From Pterobdella sp. o SKG-2022 (Eukaryota; Annelida; Clitellata; Hirudinida; Piscicolidae): a DNA stretch of 64,000 bases. Every line of letters starts with the position of its first letter. The stretch's first letter is position 1. A model generated the notes under the pieces. That model did no database searches. It worked only from the letters and a program-made list of their open reading frames with translations, and was not told the origin of the DNA. The translations under genes and the position numbers were made by a program. Shown piece after piece: positions 1 to 30,672 of the stretch. Location of the stretch: positions 6,003,759-6,067,758 of the forward strand of contig OZ038326.1 of the NCBI GenBank assembly GCA_964035795.1. Reading direction: 5' to 3'.

Positions 1-1884
1 ATGAATATATTTGAATAATAGTTTTGATTCTTTTATTGGTTGTAATAGATTTATTCGTTTGGAAAAAAGTAGAAGCTTTTTTCACTATATTTGAGAAATT
101 ATTAGCTTAAATATTGTCTAATTTTTATAAAAATTACAAAACTCTGTAATTTTTGTATAATGTCCTTTAAGACTAATGAGGCAATTCAAAAAAAAAATTA
201 ACTTTTCTTATAGCCTCAATACAGCGGGTACTGACTTAAAGTTGAATATTCAAAAAAATCGGCTTAAATTTACAATGAGTGAAATTTTATCATAATGCTT
301 CAACAATGATAATAAAATCATCAATAACCATAGTTATAACTATGATAATGGTAGCAGCGTATTTTTGATTCTATCCTATGTTCAAAAACACACGGATACA
401 TTTGAGAGGTTTCGACAAGCACTGAAAGTGGTTCTACAACTCAGATGTTAGATATTATATTCCTTATTTTGACATCTTAACTATTTTTGTAGTCAAAATT
501 TCCTATAACTTCTGAGTCAAAATTATAGAAACAGAAAGCAAGTTTTATTTCCTCAAACGATTTCATTATCACTTTTTTTTAAATTTAATAAAAACTAAAT
601 AGTTTTCAAAATGCTTATACTATAATCTTTCACATTTTTTCATCACTCAATTCTCAACACCTAAGGCCATGAAGATTCTCTCAATAAGTTTAAGTTCTTG
701 CTTGTCACCACGATATTTCAGACTTTAAAAAGTGCCAATAATTTAAATTGTTGCAAAAGCTTTATTAACTTGTTTTTGATGTTGCTCAAAATTTTATGAA
801 AAAGAAAGATTTTGGGAGACCTTTGTTTTGTTTCTTAGCTACCTATGATGCATCTTCAAAATTCTTTTGGACAAGGCTTGAATTTCAAAGACCTGAAATG
901 GTTTAAACTATTTTTGCAAGTAACTGAAGCACTTGGATCCTTTTTATGAATTAAGACAAGCTCACATATCTGAAAGTCCTTAAAGTTTGCGATAGGCTGA
1001 TGAAAGAAACAAGAAAAAAAAAATTAAAATGATCAATTTTTTAGCTGAAAAAATCAATTTGGATGGTTGGGTTGGAACTCAAAAAATTTTCAGTTGAGAA
1101 AATAAATCGAAACTTTCTCTAATAACATGTAAAGAATTGGTCATTATTCACTACATAGTTAAATATTGTTCTCAAAACGTTGTTCAAGATATGAAATCGG
1201 GTTTTAAATGAAAAACTAGCGGCATTCTATTTTTTTGAGCACAACGTCTAATTTTATTTTCAAAATACAAAAAAATTTTTTTAAAATAATAATCGAAATA
1301 TCTTGTAAAACGCGAGTTATAAATTAGACCGAGACTATACATATGTCATAAAGGCTGAAAGTATGTGTTTGAAAAAGGGAACGGAAAATTGATGATTTTT
1401 ATGGAGTGTGACTGATCGGTTTTCAGACTGGGTCATTGAGCTTCTTTATTGAAGTCGTCCATGGATATGAGGCTCTCAATTAACCTCAAAAAGCTCTCAT
1501 CATTAAAAGGTTTTTTAAAAATCGTCAACTTAGCATATAAATTGAAACAAAGCATGAAATTAAGTGAAGTCGAAAGAAAAAAGATATTTATGTACAAAAA
1601 GACCATAAATTCATATATAGTTATAAAACTCATGCAGTTTATAAAAAGTGTTACAGAAGACTTAATTTAATATATTTAAGCATAAATTTCGATGATTCAG
1701 AAAAAATTGATGATTCAAAGAAAGATAAACAAAATAGGACAAAATTATGAACATATACAAAATTATAAAAATGAACATACAAAAAAAGATATACAAAAAC
1801 ACACAAAAAGATTTTTAAAAAATATAAAAATACATATGGCATCTTAACGCCTGTTAAATATTTATAATTTTTGCGATTTGATAG
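1..1884. other. A/T-rich stretch, no gene seen
   Basis: I see no convincing coding region, RNA gene or repeat array. Short open frames near 1433-1670 are on both strands and are of chance length. Confidence 0.6.
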
Positions 1885-2118
1885 TTAGTATATTAGCGTG
1901 CAATTTAACGTCGTGTCCAATCTTGCACCAAACTTAGCGCCTGCAATTTGAGACTGCTTTTCTGTTATAACCTGGATAACAGTAGACTTCGGTAGCAGGT
2001 ATCGACTAACTGATATTTTGGTATCGTTGTCATTTGGCTTGGCAGATGTTTTTTTCAACAACGGCAAGGCAAACTGCCCAAATGTGTAAACGGCGAATAT
2101 TGAATTCGAAAATTTCAA
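1885..2118 (-). CDS. Coding-like open frame, unidentified
   Basis: A 77-codon open frame, noticeably less A/T-rich than its surroundings, 350 bases downstream of the inhibitor-2-like exon on the same strand. The translation (FAVYTFGQFALPLLKKTSA, later TVIQVITEKQSQIAGAKFGA) has ordinary composition but matches no family I recognise. It may be an exon of the same gene, an old mobile-element piece, or chance. Confidence 0.22.
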   Translation of the reverse strand: MKFSNSIFAVYTFGQFALPLLKKTSAKPNDNDTKISVSRYLLPKSTVIQVITEKQSQIAGAKFGARLDTTLNCTLIY

Positions 2119-2470
2119 GTTGGGCGATAGCTTGGACTGACTTATTTCATAAATATATTAGTATCAACAACCCAAGTCGACTTCTGTCAAACTCAGCTAC
2201 TAAAACATGTACAACGATATAATTTTATCAGATTAAGTGAGTAAGTACATAGAAAAATTAACAAAAAAATAGACAGAAGTAAAATTGAAGATATACAAAT
2301 ATTTATGAAATTATATACATAATAACATACAAACATACAAAATGGTATTAAAAATAAACAAAAATAATATTTGTAGATATATAAAAAAATATTAAAAAAT
2401 ACAGAAAAGTACAAAAGAGGATACACAAAGATACAAAAGAGGACGTAAAAACAAACATAGAAATACAAAC

Positions 2471-2626
2471 TTCTTGTTCAGAACGTTAGCATCAACCCCG
2501 GCTTCGTGACGTGGAAAGGGGGTATCTGGCTCATTAATGACGTCATGACCGTATGATTTATTGGGTGGATGATATGTTTCTTTTATATTCTTAGAGTCGA
2601 ATTTAACCGATGTCTTTTTTGTCAGC
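2471..2626 (-). CDS. PPP1R2: Exon resembling protein phosphatase inhibitor-2 (PPP1R2)
   Basis: The minus-strand exon has the acceptor-like TAAAAACAG and a weak donor AA|GTTTGT. Translated, it has KFDSKNIKETYHPPNKSYG followed by INEPDTPF, closely matching the inhibitor-2 block K-W-D-x-x-N-I-x-x-TYHP-x-x-K-x-YG ... DEPxTPY. In that family the block lies next to the PP1-binding segments, and its Thr-Pro is the GSK3 phosphorylation site that controls PP1 inhibition; the TP is kept here. The N-terminal KGILK motif and the C-terminal HYNE helix were not found nearby, so the gene may extend to the left of the window, have diverged, or be a remnant. Confidence 0.5.
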
Positions 2627-2739
2627 CTGTTTTTAGAAGAAAGGTGGGCGGAGTTAAAGCTATTTCCAATTAATAATGGATAAAATAGATTTTTATTTAA
2701 ATTTTTACAACGTTCTATTACATGTTTCATTTAAAATCT

Positions 2740-5700
2740 TGTTGCGATGAGGGGCACGGATTGCACCGGCATCTGTGGATTAGTGGCTTGGTGCCCTTGC
2801 TATGAGAATTAACATAAGAATGAATAATGATAGAATAACCCGAAAAAAATACTTTTTTCATTATATTTTTTGTAGATGTTGTTTTTTTGATGCATGTTTT
2901 GCGTGCTTCTAATTAATGTACATTTCCTTGTCAGATAGGTACTCTTCATCATCTACACTCACATTAATTGCTGTTCATAGTTGGCTATTGCCTCATGAAC
3001 GATTGAAAGCATAAGTTATTATTAGTCTCCTATTGTGGAAAAATTTTTTGAACTTTTTTTGTTTTTTGGTGGTTTTTATTTTTTGTTTATTTGTTTAATT
3101 TTCGAAATTACAAAGAATTTTACTGAATGTATTTTATAGAATTAGTTGAAAAAATATTATAAATTTGTTTTTGAAAAGTTTTTTGAAGTATGAAAATGAA
3201 AGTTTAATAGATATATTCATTTATTTTTGAAGTATTTTTTACGTAAAATTTTTTTATATTTATAAAGGTTCGCCTTTCAGCAATAAAGTTGCATTTATTA
3301 GAGTTTATATTGTGTATAAACCAAATAGTACCTAGAAATAAATAAGCGATTCTTTATTAAATTATTCTAATTTATCTTCGAAATGAGATTTTAAGATACA
3401 TTTATTTTAAAAGAAATTATAATTTCTATGTGATTGGCTTTGCCATAAAACATTGAATAAGTTTGGAATTCAGTGAAGTTTAATGCTCTCATAGAGTGTT
3501 GGAGATAAACAGAAATGAAATTAAGTTTTAGTAGCTGGCTATTTTGGTACTATATGGAAGATAATTTTTATTTTCACCATTATATGTTTTAGTTATTAGT
3601 TTTTTCTTATTTTTTCATTTTTTTGAGCTAAATGATCTTTTTCATTTTTGCCACACATCTTCACGATTTTGTACCTTAAGAAATAAAATTTGGGAATCAT
3701 TGATCCAAAAAAAACTGCCAAAAAACTGAACTGTTTTTTATTGTAATAGAATTCATTTTATAAAACAACATGGTGCAAATTCAATAAGAATTATTCTATC
3801 ATATCTTTATTAGAACCCTTTGTAATCGTTCAGACACCATGAGAATTTTTTTCAATAATTTTTGGTTTTATAAGAAAAAATTAGCTGTTTTCAACCTTAA
3901 TTACTTTTTTAAAATTTGAAATGTTTTCAATTTTATTTTTTTTAGGCTTTCAAAATTTTTTCTCATTTAATTTTTTTGTGTTTTTAAAAGTTTTTTAAGC
4001 ATTGCATTGAAGTTTTTGAAACTTTTGAAGTATCATAAACTTCATGCTAATATCTGATGAAAAGTTCTGATTCATAGAAGAGTAAAAGTTTTTTTTTGAA
4101 AAGAACATTTTTTGAAACTTTTTATTTCAAAGCATTAGCTCAAAAAGTATTTTTTATTGAATAAAATCCCTATGACAAGATAGATTCCATTATGGAGTTT
4201 TAAGAGAAAAGCTTATTGAAATTTCAAAAAATATTTTTCAGCAAATTTCCTTCATATCAAACAATCATATTTATCTTATCCTTAACACTTGCTTGATATT
4301 TGATATGATCTTTTCACAAATATTCATAACTATTATTATTTTTCACTAGCCACAATAAAATTTATCAATTTAAAAACACTAATGAATTTTATCAAAACAC
4401 AAAGCTATTTTATATTGATACTTGAAAATGTTACTTAGTCAACTAAAAGCTTTGTATCTTAATGAAATTAATTAGTTTTTACAAATATCTTCATCATAAT
4501 TTTAACTCTCCAAGCCATCACTGATGAACGGCGCATAATTATTCAAAGCCTTAAAAATAAGTAGTCTTAAAAGCTTCGAGAATACTGTAAGAATCCCTTT
4601 GTTATGAAGATTACTGAGCATTAGAAATGTGGTGTGATTTCAATGTTATAATCTCTTAATCTACGCATAAGATATCAAAAAGAGAAATGCCGATGGTGAA
4701 TATGATTATAATTGTCAAAATTGAATCAAGATTATGTTGACTGAACTCATTTTTATTGTTATAGAGCAAAAGTTTATTCAATATACTGTTTAAGCTTTTC
4801 ATTTCATTATTTTATACTTGTTTTTCTGCTTAATTTTTAATCATAAAATATAAAATCAATTCATAAAATTTAAATATAGAGTTAACCTACTAATTTAAAT
4901 AATTAGGTTTTTCTACAGTCACACCATAATACATACACATCGGTGAGCTTTGCGCTTAAATGAGTGAATATGATGGATCTTAGAGTTTTTCAAGTTTTTT
5001 AAAAAGTCCCAATTACTTGTGTTATGGGTTTATTTATTCTTATAAATGAAAAAATAGTTCAAAGTTTTTGGTTAAAAAAAAAGAGAAAAATTAACCTTTT
5101 GGTGCTTTTTTTCATTATTCCAGGCTTGTCATTTTTCTTTTTATTAGCTTCTTGTTTCTTTGACATTATTATTTAAAATTTTCATAACAGTGTGACGTTG
5201 AGTTAAAACCAAATTTCAACAATTTTGATTCAACGTTTAAAAACTTCATTATTCTCAAAGGTTTAGAGTTTGAAATGAACAACTTCAATGCAAACTTATT
5301 ATTTCTGTTATTTCATTTTTTAATGGGAAACTCGATTCATTCAACAACATTAAATATGAGAAATTGAAATTAAAGTTGAATTAATTGAATAAATTATGAA
5401 TAGACACAAGCAATCTTGAAAAAAACAATGGAAGTTACCTCCATTCAAAACACAGTGGCAAATTTAAGTCATTTTTTTTTTATTTTCTTCTTTCAAAAGC
5501 TTGAAAAAAAAAAAAATACTAAAAATATCAGGTTTATTATCTGGGATTTAGGAATTTTTTAACGTTCACCGAGCTGAAGATCGCATGTACTATTACTACA
5601 CCTAGGAACTTAATCAATAAAAAAGAGGCAAACATTCGATCAATTCAACCTCATCATAAGTTCGAATTTCGATTCTAGAAAGTGTCTGATATAGAAATTA

Positions 5701-8700
5701 AAAAATAGATATAAATAATTATCAGCGTTAAACGACTAAAATATGATAAATTAGTTGCAGATAAAATCATGAAATGTATTAAAAATTTTTGTTAAAATTT
5801 TTCAAAGTTCCATTATTTGAATTTCTTATTTGAATGGAATTATTTCCAGAAAGTTGAATTTTGATTGTTTTGTGGTCTAGCAATTTTTTTGGAAATTCTT
5901 TAAAATTGATCTTGTTGCATCTGGTAGTTGTGAACTGAGAACATGTGAATATCAAATGGCGTTCAAATAATAAAGAAAACTTGAAAAAACACGTTTTTTT
6001 AAAAAAATGAGTTGAAATTTTCAATAAATGAAACTTTATTATGATTAATTAGCAAAATATTGAGTTAGAATGAGACATTTTTATGAAGTAAGTTTTATCG
6101 TAAAGTAGAAACAAAATCAAAAATCAGAAGTTAAAATAACAATAGTGATGATAATAAATATAATATATTCAGCATTTACAAAAAAAATTGAACTAGTTAG
6201 TTTCGTAAAAAAACTTTAAATTGTGAGAAAGTTGAAAAATAATTTTATTTGTAAAACTGATTCATAATTCAATAAACGACATAGGACGTTAGCAAAACGT
6301 AACTATATAGCTTCTTCGTAGTATAGTTTCATTTTTCACTTAGGTCGCATGAAAATGTTAAACTTATCGAAAATTATATCTCAATTGTTTTAATAAAAGT
6401 GTTTTTTTCTTCAATTTTAATAAATTTAAATTATTTTTTGAAATTCAAGTTCAAAAAATATAAAATTTTCATTAAAAAAATTTTAATTATTTTTTTTATT
6501 TTTCTTATTCAAATTTCAAAATTTTTAAAATTATGTATATGTTTTCTTATTGAGAAATAATTGAAAAAAATTATTCATTAAGCTTTGAGCAAGGGAAGCA
6601 TATATAATGGAAAAGTATATATGTAACTTTTTGGCAAGATAAATTGTAGTGCTTAAACGGTTGTATTAAAGAAATAAAGTTGAAGATGGGATAAGGTATC
6701 AAAAAAACAAAAATAAAGAAAGAAAAAAATTGGGTTGTATAAAAAAAAGAAAATTATGTAATTTTATTAAAAGTACATGGAAATGGTGGAAAAAGCTTTT
6801 TGAAAAATTTCAAAAATAAAAATAAAAATAAAATAAATAAAATAAGAGAAGAAAAGCTTATAATGAAAAAAAGTCCACTCAAAAAAAATAAGTATGCCTT
6901 AAACATTAACTTTGCTCTCAGAAATCCAGTGAAGTGAGTTGTGAAGATAGAAGCGAACCTGAAACATAATTTTCAGAGCCAATGGTAGCCTCAAGTCTGT
7001 CGGCCATCAGACCACTCTAATTAGAGTAACAGCTACGTTTTTGGTAGGTTTCAAAAAATGTTGAATTTTCTTTGATTTAAAATGAAAAAATAAAAAGTAT
7101 AATAATTTAAAAAAGGATAAAAATGTGAGTGGTATTATAAGTTTTCTAGTTCGAGTATAGTATGAGATTGAGGCAAAATTTCTCAAACACCAGCTGAAAC
7201 ATGTGTTATACAGCTTCAACTATTTATATAAAAGAATATATAAACTGAGTTTTTGCATGAAGTTACAACAACTATAAAGGTGTATTTAACATGGCAGTTA
7301 AATACACAGTCTATCAATTGATTCGCGTATAAATAAAAACTTTCACTGGTATTTTTGTGGAAAAATATTCCTGTTTGCTGAACATTTATTTTGAACCTAC
7401 TCTATTGAACAAATCACTTACGTGAAACTATTTATCACTCGGTAACATTAGCACATAATTAGTGATAAACTGTTTTTATTAAAATTAAATTTTGAAGTTC
7501 AAAAAGCTTATATCATAAAACAAAAAAAATTTTCATCGTGCAAAACTTTATTAAAACTATGAAGCTTTCCACGAAACCAACTTATTGAGAAATTTAAGCT
7601 TAGAGACTGTCAACCTCCCAGAAAGCTTCATAAACTAGGTTTGAATTCTCATTTTAGTAGAAGTTTTGAAAACTTCATGGAAATAACATTTTTTTGACAT
7701 GTTTTTGAATCAAGAATTTAAGTTTCTATTTTTTATAATTTAAAATTTACATCTTTTTTTCAAACCAGTAGTTTCATTGCGAAAAAAATCAAAATGTGCT
7801 GAAAGTAAAGTTTATCAAAATGGAATTTTTGAAAATTCAAAGATATCCAGTAAATAGCAGTTTAAACTCAAAAAATATTCCAACAAATAAATTCGTTTTA
7901 AATCAATATTCATAATATTCTTGATAAACTTTTATAGGGTTTTTTATTAATTAAATATTTAATGATTTTAATAAATAAATTAATTGAATATTAATTTTTA
8001 ATTCGTATAATTTTGTAGGCATGTTTTGAAAAATCTTCCCACGTTTAAAACGATCGAGAAAGAGTTGTGAAACTCGAGAGATTAATCAAGATTTGTATTC
8101 CTATAAAGATCCAAGTTAATGTGAAGTTTTCAAGCAGTTTTTATTTGACACAATAAGCACTTGAAAATTTCATGAATATTCATAATGAGGCCAAAAATAT
8201 GTCAAAAGCAAGACACATATTGATTAGCTTAAAACCTTAAAACAATAAAAATTGAATATTTCAACTAATAATTTTTTTTTCACTTTTTTACAACTCAAAG
8301 TTACAAAAATTTCAATATGACCAGCCTATCACGCAAATCTTACTAGTGATAAAAGTCATTAATTTGAAATAATTAGTCTAATTAGACTAATGATTTATGA
8401 TAAGGTTGTACTTATCGAAAATTTTAGTTTTTTTTAAATAAATGTATCAAAAAATTTTTCATAAAAAATTGAAAATAAAAAGTTATTCAAATAATATAAA
8501 AAAAAGATACATAAGATATCTCTAAAAAATTACATTGCACTATATTGAAAGAGACTTGAAGGAGACTGAAAAAAAACGGTAAAATGAAGAAAATTATGTG
8601 ACTTGAAAAACTTGTGAGAACAGTGAGTTTTTGATGAAAAACTCCGTAGATAAAAATTTCAGTCGGAAACATTTTGGGAATTGATAAAAGATTTTTGCTG

Positions 8701-10557
8701 ATTTTCGAAGTATGGGAAGGATTGAGTTTCAACTATACCAAGCGGTATTTAATTATCTATAGAACATCAATTTGAGGAATTCATGCATTTATTAAAAATA
8801 AAGCTATAATTTCCGATAACTTTTCATAAAAATTTTGATAAGGAGAGAAAGTTGAAGTCATCAGACCAAATACAGGGTAGGATTGAATAACATTGAGGCG
8901 AAAAATGAAGAAATAATGCTATATGGGATTCATATATATCATTCATCTTTTCTTAGTTTCTCAATTATAAAGCTTTTATTATTTAATTAACATTTTGTTT
9001 TTTTTATATGCAGGTTTATTGAAAACATTACCGTCTTATTCGAGATTTATTTTCCTATCATTAATCAGTTTCTTCTTTTCATTTTATTTTTAAAATTTTT
9101 CGAAAATTTAATTTTTTAGCTTCTTCTTCATTCATTTTTTTCATTTTAATTATGCATCTTTTAATTTTTAATGATTTTTTTCAAAATTTTGAAATCTTTC
9201 TATTCATTTCATTTATGAGAACTTTCGATAATTAGACTCTAATTGAATCTTGTTTTAATTACTTCACAGGATGCTAGTCCATGTGAGTGTTTCCGCTCAA
9301 ATGTTCAGTCTCTCAGCATTAAATATCTTCGAATCTTAAATCTGATTTTCTCTATGTTGAAGTAAATATTAAATAAAAAGACTGGAATTTCAAAAAAATA
9401 TCTCACCAAGCTTTCAAAGAATCTGGCCCACATTGCTCGTTAATACAGTTTTTTAGACCCCTGATTTTTTTCATATATTTTATATGTAAGTTCTTTTAGA
9501 TGTTATTCTGAATAAATATAGAACTAAGTAAATCAAAATTAAGTCCAATCAAATCAGTTTAAATTGAAAATATAAAACTGTGACGGCTTCCATTACAGAT
9601 CATTCAAATATTAAAGGCACCTTGATTCTAAAAACTTTTTTTATTCTTTTAAATAAGATTATTTGCATAAAGATTTGAAATCAAGTTTATACTTTTTGTT
9701 TTATAGAAAAAATACTGATTTTTAAACCTTTTCCATCTCTACTGCTTATTTTCACCACGGAAACAAGCAACTTTGTAGAAACTCTTGGAGTTAATGCCAC
9801 TATAATCATATTCGTTATTGTATCGTATTGTATTAAACCAGGAACGATGAAGGCACATTAGAAAACATAAAATATGTTGATCAGCTGTAACCTCCGAGAA
9901 CAAAATAACACGAACAATATTGTTTTAAAACGTAAAAAATTATAAAAACAAAAAGAATTGTTGCTTGAGCATAATCAAATAAAATAATGAAAACATAGAG
10001 AAGATGTTAAAGGAAATTAAGTATACGTTTTCAATACATAAATAAACACTATTTTCTGAAGTTTCAAACTCATAATTCTAGTTTATTGAAGTTTATGTTT
10101 TTAATGGAAAACCAATTTCAATTCTTAAATTTTTCATTGAATTACTTTCAATACTCAAAAAATTTATTAAATTAATTGCAGTTTTATTTTATATTCAATT
10201 ATTTTTATATCCAAGTTATGTTTAATTTGTGCGATTTAAAACCCATTCACTATAACTTCCCACTTTTGTCATGAAATGTTGATGAAGTGACAGCGATTGA
10301 TAAAACCGAATGGCTTATTGGAAAAAAAATAGAGTGAAGTTATCTATGCCAAACAGAAAATCTGTAAAAAATTATAGTAAAATAACTACAATTACTCAGA
10401 AGTGAACCTCAAGATGATAATTCATCAATTTTGATGTATTGTTGGAAAATAAATATATAAAAATAAATACGATGTCTCTGAAAAGGTTAAAAAATGAGAC
10501 ATTAAGAGCAAAATTCATGAAAGATAGGAATAAAGAAGTGTTGCAGTGAGGAAAGTT
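2740..10557. other. A/T-rich gene desert
   Basis: Almost 8 kb with homopolymer runs and no open frame beyond chance length. It holds two copies of a short hairpin motif (8387-8426 and 8802-8841) and one copy each of two dispersed sequences (8503-8531; 9766-9840), described separately. It lies between the inhibitor-2-like exon and the retroelement piece at 10.56 kb. Confidence 0.6.
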
Positions 10558-10870
10558 GATGGCACCTACACTCACATGCTCCGACGAGTCGAAAATGTCT
10601 CCTGGAAAAACCGCTTATCAAATGCCCAGCTATACGGTCAAATTCCAAAGTTGTCTACCATAATCAAAAGAAGACGGTTAGCGTTTGCTGGACATGTAGC
10701 TTAGCACAACGAGCCTGCAAAAATTTTGATATTTTGAACACCAGATGAGGGTCGTAGAACAGACGTCCAAATATAACACTGAAAGACGTACTTCAAAAGA
10801 TACGGCGCTGACTTCTAACGAACTACGTACTGCTATGGTTTATCGGCAAATATGGAGAAAAAAGAACGTT
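10558..10870 (+). mobile_element. Non-LTR retrotransposon 3' fragment (RT C-terminal region), degenerate
   Basis: The plus strand reads DGTYTHMLRRVENVSWKN, then LSNAQLYGQIPKLSTI and RRRLAFAGHV, followed after frameshifts by NELRTAMVYRQIWRKK. This is the typical region behind the reverse-transcriptase domain of an APE-type non-LTR element (LYG-x-x-PxLS ... R-L-x-x-AGH). It has stops and frame changes and no upstream RT, so it is a dead, strongly 5'-truncated copy. Its wording differs from the elements at 42.8 and 60.4 kb, so it is a different family. Confidence 0.7.
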
Positions 10871-11289
10871 ATGTCACAACCCAAAATATTTATCATTTTT
10901 ATTATTAACATTATTGTTATTATTCATGTCATTATGAAGAAAACTACTTGAAAAAATTATTTTTTAAAACAAAATGAAATATACGTAAAAAGCACTTTTA
11001 AAAGCATTGCCAATGAATATCCGAATGATCAATAGAGGAAAATAATGGAAATACTTGCTAAAAACTCATATTGAAACTCATGAAATTGAAAAATTTTTTA
11101 GTTGATATTCAAAAAAAAATTTGTTTTATTTCCTTGTATTCAACAACTTGATCACCTTCTCAATAACAGTTCTGGAAATCATTATAAAAAATATCAATTT
11201 ATTTTTCCAGCAATTTTTCCATTTTCATCAGTTTTAAAAACAACTTATCATATTTTTTATTGAATTTAATTTTAAAAATATATTTTCTT

Positions 11290-11295
11290 TTTATT
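11290..11295 (-). promoter_or_regulatory. polyadenylation signal of ZMYND12
   Basis: AATAAA on the minus strand, about 40 bases after the ZMYND12 stop codon. Such hexamers are frequent in A/T-rich DNA, so position is the main support. Confidence 0.5.
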
Positions 11296-11336
11296 TCCAT
11301 TTACTTTTGAGCACAAATCCAGTATTCCGCCATTCC

Positions 11337-28113
<16,777 letters not shown>

Positions 28114-28143
28114 TTTGAATTCGTCTGCGGCAGATGATGTTTT

Positions 28144-30672
28144 CTGAAAATTTTCCAATCATGAATGAAACTAATATAATTTTTAATGAGTCATTCGAAT
28201 TTTAAAATTTTTACAAAGCAATCATAACTATCGCAGCTGTACCCCTTTTGATCCCATTAATGAATGGCATAATATTTCTCAATATAAGAATGATGTTGCA
28301 AACATTGATTAAGTTACATACTCATTTCGCTTCATTATTAACTGGGGTCATACTCTAAGACGAAAAAAAATTATATATTTGAATTTATAAAATATCTTTT
28401 TCTAAAGCATTCAACTGTTTTGGCTTGAACACTTTTCAGGTGCGACCAACATTGGAAATAGCATGACGTGCTTTCAAAACCTATAGTCTAATTAATATCG
28501 TTTGGCTTATTTTACATAAATTTCGGAAACTTTAAAACATAATGCGTTGTGGGTATGTGTGTGTCAATTATTTCACAAAAATATTCCATAAATTGCTAAC
28601 AATATTTCAGGAGAAGCTTTGCAAGGTGAGAATAACCGCAAAATGACTTATTGTTATTTTCACGTACAAAATTGTTTACAATGTAAAAGAAGATTTTATA
28701 TAAAAAGATAAATCTATATTTATGAACTAAAACTTATTTTTTTAATTTTATTGAAAAATTAATAGAAAAATTTTTATTATAATAAATAAAACAATGCTTC
28801 AATAATTTGAATAAGCGCCAGTATTTATTTTTTAAATTGAATGAGCCTCAAAAGTTCAAACTTTCTTCAACCACGTCAAATTTAGCGTGAAAGGTTCCAT
28901 TCATTATAATCAATCTATTCCCATAGAGATAATTCCATTTTTCCAAATGAGAATATGATAGAAAGTTTTGAAAACTCCACTAAAAGTGATTATTGGTCCG
29001 TGAAAATACCTTTTGAGCTTGAACATTTAAAAAGGCACTACTATTTCCGTGCGAGCTTTTTTAGATTTTTTAAATCGCAAAAAAATTTTAAAAATAACTT
29101 TTAAGCACACTTTTCGTAACAATAATTAATAAACTAGCATGGGTTCGAAAGCTGTTGGAGGAAAAAACAATTTGATCATTTTGGAGGGTTATTGGAAACA
29201 AGAGGATTTTCCAATTTAGACCGTACAATTTATTGCTTGCGGGAAAATTTGGGTTTGACTCGATTTAATTTACAAATAGTGGTTTCATCAGTACTAAACA
29301 ACGAAAATTATTATGAAAAACTGAAGTTTTCATAAAAAAGATTTGTTTGAAGTAACATTTAAATTGTCTTCACACCCAAAAAAGCTTCCATGTTTATGTA
29401 TGAACTTTTTTAAAACAAACAAAATCAAATTAACCTGTTACAATAATCCACCAAAAACACACATGAGATGCCTCCAAAATGATCTTTAGCACACACTTTA
29501 TCGTGAAAAGACCACGTGCTTCACGCTCTAATGCCATCACAACCACTTTATCATTGCTTCTCATGAGTTTTGAAGACAGCAAACAAACTTCATTGATCAC
29601 AAGAAAAAGGGTTTTTCTGCATTCAAATTTTTTCTTAATGAGACAAATTAGAAATTAATTGATAGAAACAAGTAAAATTTATTTTTTTTTCAACTGCTAT
29701 TTATTATGTTCTAAAAAGGTTTCATTTGCTGTAAATAAAATCAAATTGCTTACACCAATGCCATCTTACCAGAAAATATTCCAGTATTAAATTCAATTTC
29801 AACATCAAAAACACTAGACTTAAAAATCTTTTCATCAATAAAACATTATCAACTTGTTACTTTATTCTTTGTCTTTAATTGCTTCGTATTGCTGCCCACA
29901 CTATAAATTTCGAACTAATCTTTTTAGGAGTTTCCTATTAGAACCCAAAAACTACAAAACAAATGGTGATCAATATTTGACTTCATTATTTTCAAACAAA
30001 AATCCATCTTAATTTATCAAATTGTAGGTATTGCCTTTTCAATCATAGAAAAAAACTTGAGAGACAAAAGAAAATGCATTACAAAAAGTGTCGACAGATG
30101 AACGGCTTGTTGAGTGATGGGGAATTCATGAGAATTGATGAATGATTAACGGAGCACAATAGATACAGGATTTATAAGAAATTCATTTTTCCCTTTAATT
30201 CATGCAACAAATTATCTAGATGCGTGTCTCCAATTCGGGTCAGATTAAGGATGCATTTTTTGGGAGTTCACTCAAATGAAAATTTTCAAGCTTCATACTT
30301 AAAATAGTTCAAATATACTCTAAGTATGGAATTAAAAAATATTATTTTAAAATATTTCTATCTTGTCTGAAGTTAATTGCATCAAGCACAAGTACTGAAG
30401 TTAAAACCATATTTTTGTACATATAATCCTTACTTTGCACAATAATTAGAACACTGAAAAGTGGCATTGTTTGATCAACACGTGTGTGGTTCCTCGTGAC
30501 AGAAGTTTTTGAGGAAATTTTGTTGTCTCTTGTTTGCCTTGAAGTCACATAACTTTTTTAATTCTTTGTGTTTGGTTATATTTTTATAAGCATCTTTTAA
30601 ACCCATTGATATATTTCTATATAAAATAAATATAAATTCATTCTATATAAATTACATCAAACACTTTTTATT
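28144..30672. other. A/T-rich intergenic region upstream of ZMYND12
   Basis: Probably holds the ZMYND12 promoter or a 5' non-coding exon: the TTTTCAG acceptor at 28144-28150 (minus strand) suggests an upstream exon, but I cannot place it. No open frame stands out. Confidence 0.5.

Noticed and set aside
1433..1633. Minus-strand frame ending SFLRLIESLISMDDFNKEAQ as a possible last exon of the inhibitor-2-like gene
   Set aside because: Only a vague similarity to the inhibitor-2 C-terminal helix, no HYNE motif, and no clear acceptor.
2161..2222. Plus-strand text NNPSRL-SATK resembling the antisense-frame text NHNPSRL-SATK around ZMYND12 exon 8
   Set aside because: The shared residues come from a frame not used by ZMYND12 and the underlying bases differ at most third positions; treated as coincidence.
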